DNA from: Ferruginibacter sp.
GTDB lineage: Bacteria > Bacteroidota > Bacteroidia > Chitinophagales > Chitinophagaceae
NCBI GenBank assembly: GCA_025352525.1
Contig: JANXTG010000087.1
Span: 1 to 39,078, forward strand
Length of the DNA stretch: 39,078 nucleotides
Direction of reading: 5' to 3'
Under the pieces are notes generated by a model, which worked only from the letters and a program-made list of their open reading frames with translations, did not search any database and was not told the DNA's origin. This document shows positions 33,772 to 39,078 of this stretch, one piece after another. The number at the start of each line of letters is the position of its first letter. Within the stretch, counting starts at the first letter, position 1. The position numbers were made by a program, and so were the translations under genes.

Positions 33772-35610
33772 TTATTCTACCGTTACACTCTTTGCAAGGT
33801 TTCTTGGTTTATCAACATCAACGCCTTTTGCAATGCCCGTAAAATAAGAGAGTAATTGTAATGGTATCACACTAATAATTGGTGCAATTAATTCATCTGC
33901 GGGCGGAATAAAAATAACATCATCACTTAATGTCGGGCTTATCTCATCACCTTCGGTAATGATGGAAATTATCTTTCCTTTCCGTGCTTTTATTTCCTGC
34001 ATATTGCTCACAATCTTTTCGTGGTACGAATCTTTTGTAGCAATAAAAACTACAGGTAAATTCTCATCAACCAATGCAATAGGCCCGTGTTTCATTTCTG
34101 CAGCCGGATAACCTTCTGCATGTATGTAAGAAATTTCTTTCAGTTTCAATGCACCTTCCAGCGCAATGGGGAAATTATAGCCTCTGCCTAAAAATAAAAA
34201 GTCTCTGGCATCTTTATATTTTAAAGCAATGCTTTTAATATGCGCTGCATTTTTTAAAATAGCATCTACTTTTTCAGGCACATCTGCAAGTTCTACCAGC
34301 AACTGTTGGTAACGCTCTTTGGTTATCGTTCCTTTTTGTATAGCAATTCGCAAAGCCATCATCATTAATACTGCAAGCTGTCCGGTAAATGCTTTAGTAG
34401 AGGCTACACCAATTTCGTGGCCGGCATGTGTATATGCACCTGCGTGCGAAATGCGTGCTATAGATGAGCCAACAGCATTTACAACACCAAAAATAAATGC
34501 ACCGTTTTCCTTTGCTTTTTCCAGCGCCACCAATGTATCTGCTGTTTCACCACTTTGCGAAATGGCAATAATAACATCGCCTTTATTTACAATCGGATTT
34601 CTATATCTAAACTCCGATGCGTATTCAACTTCCACCGGTATTCTGCATAACTCTTCAATTATGTACTCTGCCACCAAACCTGCGTGCCAGCTGGTTCCAC
34701 AGGCAACAATCATAATACGGTCGGCATTTTTTATCTGCTCTATATGGTCGTCAATACCTGCCATGGTAATTGTGCCGGATTCAATATTTAAACGCCCACG
34801 CAAACAATCCTGTATTGTACTTGGCTGCTCGTAAATTTCTTTAAGCATAAAATGATCATAACCGCCTTTTTCAATTGCTGCCATTTCCATATCCAGCTTT
34901 GTTATAAAGGGCGTTATTTTTTCATTGCCTAAATTTTTTAAGATCAGTTCATTTGGTCGCACAATGGCAAGTTCATAATCGTTTACATAAACAACCTCTT
35001 TGGTATATTCAATAATTGGTGATGCATCGCTTGCTAAAAAATGTTCCCCTTTGCCAATTCCAATTACGAGCGGACTTCCTTTGCGAGCTGCAATAATGGT
35101 TTCCGGGTCCTGCTCATCAAGCAATAAAATACAGTATGCACCCGTAATTCTTTTCAAGGCAATGCGTACAGCCTCTTCTAAAGAACAGTCATTATTAATC
35201 TGTATGTCTTCAATAAAATTTAATAGTACTTCTGTATCTGTATCACTCGTAAAACTGTATCCTTTGCTTATTAATTCTTTTTTAAGCGGGGCATAGTTTT
35301 CAATAATACCATTATGTATGATGCTAAGCCTTCCGCTTGCAGATGTGTGCGGGTGAGAATTTCTGTCGCTCGGCTCGCCGTGTGTGGCCCAGCGGGTGTG
35401 CCCAATACCAATATTTGCATGAAGATTTTTACCTGTCAGGCTTTCTTCCAGCTCAGCAACTTTGCCTTTCTTTTTATAAACATCCAGTTTGCCATCGTGC
35501 AGTAAAGCCACACCACTGCTGTCGTAACCTCTGTATTCCAGTCTTTTAAGCCCCTTTAAAATTATTGGGTATGCCTCTCGTGGGCCTGTGTATCCTACAA
35601 TTCCGCACAT
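33772..35610 (-). CDS. glmS: Glutamine-fructose-6-phosphate aminotransferase
   Basis: A 612-residue enzyme that makes glucosamine-6-phosphate from fructose-6-phosphate and glutamine, the first step of cell-wall amino-sugar synthesis. It begins MCGIVGYTG with the catalytic Cys2 after Met removal; the glutaminase domain (1-240) has GIGHTRWATHGEPSDRNSHPHTS and GLKRLEYRGYDSSG. Two SIS isomerase domains follow, IMIVACGTSWHAGLVAEYIIEEL...AISQSGETADTL and FLFLGRGYNFPIALEGALKLKEISYIHAEGYPAAEMKHGPIALV, and the end NLAKSVTVE is diagnostic. No glmS ribozyme was recognised in the 359-bp upstream gap. It is a single-gene unit. Confidence 0.97.
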   Translation of the reverse strand: MCGIVGYTGPREAYPIILKGLKRLEYRGYDSSGVALLHDGKLDVYKKKGKVAELEESLTGKNLHANIGIGHTRWATHGEPSDRNSHPHTSASGRLSIIHNGIIENYAPLKKELISKGYSFTSDTDTEVLLNFIEDIQINNDCSLEEAVRIALKRITGAYCILLLDEQDPETIIAARKGSPLVIGIGKGEHFLASDASPIIEYTKEVVYVNDYELAIVRPNELILKNLGNEKITPFITKLDMEMAAIEKGGYDHFMLKEIYEQPSTIQDCLRGRLNIESGTITMAGIDDHIEQIKNADRIMIVACGTSWHAGLVAEYIIEELCRIPVEVEYASEFRYRNPIVNKGDVIIAISQSGETADTLVALEKAKENGAFIFGVVNAVGSSIARISHAGAYTHAGHEIGVASTKAFTGQLAVLMMMALRIAIQKGTITKERYQQLLVELADVPEKVDAILKNAAHIKSIALKYKDARDFLFLGRGYNFPIALEGALKLKEISYIHAEGYPAAEMKHGPIALVDENLPVVFIATKDSYHEKIVSNMQEIKARKGKIISIITEGDEISPTLSDDVIFIPPADELIAPIISVIPLQLLSYFTGIAKGVDVDKPRNLAKSVTVE

Positions 35611-35969
35611 AAGTTTATAGTTAGATTATTTATTTACTTTTTTAACTTGCAATATTATAGAAAATTGAGGGTTGTACCTATTTTATAACAGTGTTAGGTA
35701 GTAGGCAATTATTTGTCCAAATTTATAAAAAATGCTTGGGGCTGTGTGCCTAAGAAACTTTGGTCAACATTTGTTGCGGCTCTACGTTACAATCTTTTTG
35801 CTCAAAGGCAGCAAAAAGGATTTCCACTTCTATCCGCCAGCCCTTGAGCGGTAGAATATTTATTTAGCTTTTATTATGCATTAAATTAATATTCACCAAT
35901 GGCATACAATGGCACATATAATTTAGTTTACTACGAAGCTTAGATTACATTTTTATGCATATAAACTAT
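35611..35969. other. 359-bp intergenic region with a GC-richer palindromic patch
   Basis: The gap upstream of glmS has no coding frame. At about 35770-35860 is a patch of less AT-rich sequence with an inverted repeat (TCTTTTTGCT and AGCAAAAAGGA) that I associate with dispersed intergenic sequence in Bacteroidota. A TAATATTG on the minus strand about 45 bp before glmS may be a weak -7 element. Confidence 0.45.
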
Positions 35970-38018
35970 TTACTGTGGGTGATAAATGCTTTCGGCATTT
36001 TTATAAATATCCTTTTTATCCAGCGTCATCCGTTTTGTTTTTTGCTGTAAATACATTTCTACCTGGTCATCAAAATGCTTGCTTTCGGGGTGGCTACTGG
36101 CGCCGTACATATTAATGGTTTCTATTTTGGGCAAGCCATCTTTTGCAAAACGTACAAACATTATCAGCCCATCGCCACCGATAGATTTTAATCTGCCATT
36201 TTTCATTGGTGCAGTCCACTGTGGTGATAATACATCCGGGAAACCACCCAAAGGCCATTCTCTTTTGCCTCTTACCAATTTTTGTAAGTCGCCTAACGCA
36301 ATATCTGTTTTAGCAAAATTTGTTTGTAGGTAATTTTTTACATAATCAAAAGTTTCAACAGCTTCAGTTCTGGTAATTTTTCTAGGGTTCTGCCCCTTTA
36401 ATTTCTTTTTTAAATACTCGTACGATAATAAAAATATTGCTGCGCCATTGCTTTCTGCATTTCCTTTTTTATCCCATTTTTTGAATGTAGAAATAATGGA
36501 TGCATATTGCGGATATTCAATTTCATTTAATAAAAACATGCTGTCAATATTGTAATTGTATTGCAACACAGCAGGCAATTGCTTATCAAACTTTAAGGCT
36601 TTAAATTGCTCGTAACTTAACTTCTCATTTTGCGGAAACAATTCCATAAAACGTACACTTCTGTTTAAGTTGTAGGTTTCCCAGCCATCCTGTTTTGCAA
36701 ATGATGATGCTTTTAAATTATCAGCGGTGGCTGTTGCCAAAAAGGAAGAGTGGTTTGTATTAAATAAAAATCCACTGGAGGGATTTATATATTGCGGCAG
36801 TTCTTTTATGTTTCTAAACTTTGTCCATAATGTATTACTTGTATTTCCGGGTACCGTTTTTAGCCACTTATATCCCGAATTTCTTACAGGCATTAAAGCA
36901 TTGTTGATGTAGAAAATTGTATCATGCTTATCTGCATACATAATATTAAACATGCTCAATTCCTGTTTATTTAATGCCGCATAAAATTCTGTATAATTCT
37001 TTGCTTTATCCATTTGATACCACTGGTCTAGTACACCAATTTTCATATTTGCACCCAGTCTTATTGAATAAAATCCGGTTGTGTTTTTCATGGTTGCACC
37101 ATACTTACTCCAGTAAACTTTCCGTTTTATTTTTATTGGAATTCCTTTTATGGCCAGCTTGATTATTTTTACTTCAAGGTTGATCCATTGTCCATCAAAC
37201 ATATACTGCATAGCATTTTCAGGATTCATTTGAAGTTGGAATTCATCCAACCTATCGCAGTAATTTACTGTATGCGCCCAACCTAAGTTTTCATTTACCC
37301 CATGTAAAATACAGGGTGCACCTGCAAGCAGGCCACCTAAAACATTAAGACCTTCTTCACTACAAATGTGCGCTTCGTAAAAAGCCTGCGGACCAGTATT
37401 TGGCTGGTGTGCATTTATCAATAAAAAAGATTCACCGGTAGTAGTTTTTGTATTTAATACAGCAGCGGAGTTACTGCCTTTTTTATTTAACTCCGGAGCA
37501 TCAGGTTCAGTATTTGAAAAAATTCTCTGCAAAGCCCCATCGGCTCCGTTAAAAATTGTTAGTGCAAATACGGAAGAGGAAACAAATTCTTTAAGTGTTA
37601 TGGGGAATAAATTTTTATTAAGTACTTCGCTTTTGTGTGTAGCTGCATAAAGGTTAAGTGCCTGCACATATCCTGTAATATATTTTATAAATGAGGGAGA
37701 TAAAGTGTTCCATTTTTCTTCTGTAATTTCTTTACAACGAAACAGCGCAAACGCATAATCTCCGGCGGCTCCCTGCTTGCCTAAAACTTTACCCATTAAA
37801 CCTTTTACCGGTAAAAGTAATTGCTGCATACTTGCAAATTCATCTTCTGCTTCTGCCCATGCAAGCCCGTATGCCACTTCAGGATCTGTCTTGGCAAAAA
37901 TATGGGGTACACCAAAACTATCTCTTACAATATCGATAGCAGCAGGGTTTATAAGTGTTTGGGAAAAAATATTGCAGGTACATAATAAACATGATAAGAG
38001 GAGAAATGATGTCTTCAT
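35970..38018 (-). CDS. Penicillin acylase-family (S45) hydrolase, exported
   Basis: A 682-residue precursor with signal peptide MKTSFLLLSCLLCTCNIFSQ. It is an N-terminal nucleophile (Ntn) hydrolase: the small subunit is followed by a self-cleavage site, where KKGSNSAAV places the nucleophile Ser at about S182. INAHQPNTGPQAFYEAHI, GAPCILHGVNENLGWAHTVN (Asn of the oxyanion site) and the late SSHPESKHFDDQVEMYLQQ match S45 enzymes. VRDSFGVPHIFAKTDPEVAYGLAWAEAEDEF is the alpha-chain start. Members cleave acyl-amide bonds in beta-lactams or acyl-homoserine lactones; actual substrate cannot be read. It sits alone between glmS and a noncoding gap. Confidence 0.92.
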   Translation of the reverse strand: MKTSFLLLSCLLCTCNIFSQTLINPAAIDIVRDSFGVPHIFAKTDPEVAYGLAWAEAEDEFASMQQLLLPVKGLMGKVLGKQGAAGDYAFALFRCKEITEEKWNTLSPSFIKYITGYVQALNLYAATHKSEVLNKNLFPITLKEFVSSSVFALTIFNGADGALQRIFSNTEPDAPELNKKGSNSAAVLNTKTTTGESFLLINAHQPNTGPQAFYEAHICSEEGLNVLGGLLAGAPCILHGVNENLGWAHTVNYCDRLDEFQLQMNPENAMQYMFDGQWINLEVKIIKLAIKGIPIKIKRKVYWSKYGATMKNTTGFYSIRLGANMKIGVLDQWYQMDKAKNYTEFYAALNKQELSMFNIMYADKHDTIFYINNALMPVRNSGYKWLKTVPGNTSNTLWTKFRNIKELPQYINPSSGFLFNTNHSSFLATATADNLKASSFAKQDGWETYNLNRSVRFMELFPQNEKLSYEQFKALKFDKQLPAVLQYNYNIDSMFLLNEIEYPQYASIISTFKKWDKKGNAESNGAAIFLLSYEYLKKKLKGQNPRKITRTEAVETFDYVKNYLQTNFAKTDIALGDLQKLVRGKREWPLGGFPDVLSPQWTAPMKNGRLKSIGGDGLIMFVRFAKDGLPKIETINMYGASSHPESKHFDDQVEMYLQQKTKRMTLDKKDIYKNAESIYHPQ

Positions 38019-38433
38019 TTATAAAGAAAATTGATGATTAATTTGTTTTGTAAATATAAGTTGTTTGATAAACCCCGTGTCACGCTCTGTCGAATTCGGA
38101 TAAAGCTAAAGTGAACTTTAGGATCAACAATTATTGAATACAAGCTTATGTAACACAGAAACCGCCATAAGATTCCATAGGAGTCTACATGGAGTTGGGG
38201 TATGTGATGTACGGATAAATATGACTATAACTTGACTATAACTTGACGATAACTTGACTATAAGCGAAGTAATACTTTAAAATTTTAATTAAGAATTGGT
38301 TGTCCTATTAATGACTAAATACCCATCTATATTAAAATTGCATAGAGGTACTGCGATTTACTTTAAGGACTGCAGGTGCTAGTTGTGGCAAATCCTAATT
38401 GTAAGCTGAAAAAGTTATAATGTATTAATCCAC
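38019..38433. other. 415-bp intergenic region with 11-bp tandem repeats
   Basis: No coding frame is seen. It contains the tandem repeat at 38222-38263. A small stem CTAAAG-TGAA-CTTTAG near 38107-38122 is present; nothing else is recognised. Confidence 0.5.
38222..38263. repeat. 11-bp tandem repeat, about 3.8 copies
   Basis: TGACTATAACT occurs at 38222-38232, 38233-38243, 38244-38254 (one substitution, TGACGATAACT) and in part at 38255-38263. The unit equals about one helical turn of DNA, so all copies face the same side. Confidence 0.85.
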
Positions 38434-38769
38434 TTAAAAAGCTAGGTAAAATATACATGCATTCAGCAGCATATAAACTGTAGCAGGAGTTGATATCAGG
38501 AGACTGTCTTTCATTTTTATCCTGACTAAGACACCGAGAAGCATTAGTATAGTTAGTCCTCCTGATGATACAAGTAATATGGGGTGCAGGCTTATACCTA
38601 GTAGCAGACCAAGGGCACCTAATATTTCTAAAATTGCAGTAAGTGCACCAAATTTTTCGAGGCCAAATCGTTTAAACTCAATTTTCATATTTGTAGTTGT
38701 GAAATATGAAATCCCGTAAAATATAAACGACACACTTGAGATAACAATAAGGATATTGAGAAAAGTCAT
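38434..38769 (-). CDS. DoxX-like membrane protein
   Basis: A 111-residue protein with four predicted membrane helices (ILIVISSVSFIFYGISYF; FGALTAILEILGALGLLLGI; ILLVSSGGLTILMLLGVLVRI; TPATVYMLLNACIFYLAF). EFKRFGLEKFGALTAILEILGALGLLLG matches the DoxX/DoxX-like pattern, where the motif falls between the first two helices. In other bacteria DoxX-type proteins link to quinone- or thiosulfate-related redox functions, but most in this subclass have no assigned role. It follows a second protein of the same type with only 3 bp between them, so the two are probably co-translated. Confidence 0.75.
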   Translation of the reverse strand: MTFLNILIVISSVSFIFYGISYFTTTNMKIEFKRFGLEKFGALTAILEILGALGLLLGISLHPILLVSSGGLTILMLLGVLVRIKMKDSLLISTPATVYMLLNACIFYLAF

Positions 38770-38772
38770 GTC

Positions 38773-39078
38773 TTACAATAATTTAGCTGATACTGCTGCA
38801 ATGAAAAGACACATCAGTAAGAGTAAAAAAGAAAGCACATGATAAAGCCAAGGGTGTTTTGCTGTAAAATGATAATACTGCGCTGCTACCATAAGCAAAG
38901 CCATCAGCAGTGCGGGAACAAGTACCAAACCTGGATACCAAATACCTGCTACCAATAATGTTGACAGGGAGATTTTGCTTGCACCAACAAGATTTCGGGT
39001 TAAGTCGCTTAATTGATAGCTTCTAAATTCTACTTCTACTTTGTAAAATCTAAATACCCATATAATTAATATTGCCAG
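38773..39078 (-). CDS. DoxX-like membrane protein, N-terminus outside window
   Basis: On the minus strand the frame stays open from 38775 to the window end, so at least 101 residues are encoded and the start is not included; the inner Met at 38955 is not the likely start because coding sequence runs on before it (IIWVFRFYKVEVEFRSYQLSDLTRNLVGASKISLSTLLVAGIWYP). It has hydrophobic helices (LAILIIWVFRF, LVLVPALLMALLMVAAQYY, LYHVLSFLLLLMCLFIAAVSA) and a DoxX-like LVGASKISLSTLLVAGIWYPGLVLVPALLMALLM segment. It is paired with the next DoxX-like gene. Function unknown. Confidence 0.7.
   Translation of the reverse strand: MAILIIWVFRFYKVEVEFRSYQLSDLTRNLVGASKISLSTLLVAGIWYPGLVLVPALLMALLMVAAQYYHFTAKHPWLYHVLSFLLLLMCLFIAAVSAKLL

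Noticed and set aside
34319-34834. 171-codon plus-strand frame opposite glmS
   Set aside because: Antisense of a well-supported conserved gene; no family likeness.
35611-35969. Possible glmS ribozyme
   Set aside because: I see none of the expected conserved core near the start of glmS, and such ribozymes are mainly known from Firmicutes.

Overview
The window is an AT-rich chromosomal segment of a Bacteroidota bacterium, most likely of the Chitinophagaceae/Chitinophagales type. This rests on a secreted protein with a C-terminal type IX secretion sorting domain, a TonB-dependent receptor, several promoters of the Bacteroidota form TTTG-N(18-22)-TAnnTTTG, few Shine-Dalgarno sequences, an RRM-type glycine-rich RNA-binding protein, and the general gene repertoire. 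Assignment below the phylum is inference. Most of the window is housekeeping sequence. I found no CRISPR array, rRNA or tRNA gene, prophage or intact transposase.

Layout. At 1-662 (-) lies the N-terminal 220 residues of an adenine deaminase, cut by the window edge; it is divergent from a secreted LolA-like protein (818-1522). trmD and an Hsp15-like S4 protein gene follow on the minus strand, then a DPP-IV-type peptidase (2905-5073). Its 3' side carries a 117-bp element with perfect 17-bp inverted ends. Next on the minus strand come a small membrane protein gene, an RRM protein gene with a long leader, and the ribosomal operon rpsF-rpsR-rplI, whose rpsR-rplI gap holds palindromic GC-richer sequence. 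From 7.5 to 8.6 kb is a gene-poor patch with a frameshifted membrane-protein remnant, a strong hairpin and a 14-bp palindrome in front of an HTH regulator gene (8628-9629).

From 9.7 to 15.6 kb on the minus strand are a secreted D-aminoacylase-like amidohydrolase, an M14 zinc carboxypeptidase, ribosomal protein S20 and a BtuB-like TonB-dependent receptor. On the plus strand follow sucA (2-oxoglutarate dehydrogenase E1, with no E2 gene beside it) and ffh, then minus-strand genes for a PA2169/DUF2383 four-helix protein and a small membrane protein, then uvrA (+). From 24.19 to 25.03 kb two overlapping genes, a group III truncated hemoglobin and an ElaA-type acetyltransferase, both carry frameshifts and appear to be decaying together. 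rarA, a T9SS-exported protein with a good promoter, a small lipoprotein gene, a Gfo/Idh/MocA oxidoreductase, a large helical protein of unknown function, a small secreted protein, an amidase-signature enzyme, glmS, a penicillin-acylase-family hydrolase and two DoxX-like membrane proteins (the last cut by the window end) complete the segment.

How the genes work together. Only a few groups form likely transcription units: hslR-trmD, rpsF-rpsR-rplI, the globin-elaA pair and the DoxX-like pair. Several exported hydrolases (DPP-IV-like, M14, D-aminoacylase, penicillin acylase, amidase) suggest a peptide- and amide-scavenging lifestyle, but they are scattered rather than organised as a locus. I do not see a convincing new multigene system. 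The best leads are small: the 117-bp inverted-repeat element, the co-decaying globin/acetyltransferase pair, the broken membrane gene with its hairpin, the palindrome in front of the HTH regulator, and the palindromic insertion inside the ribosomal operon.
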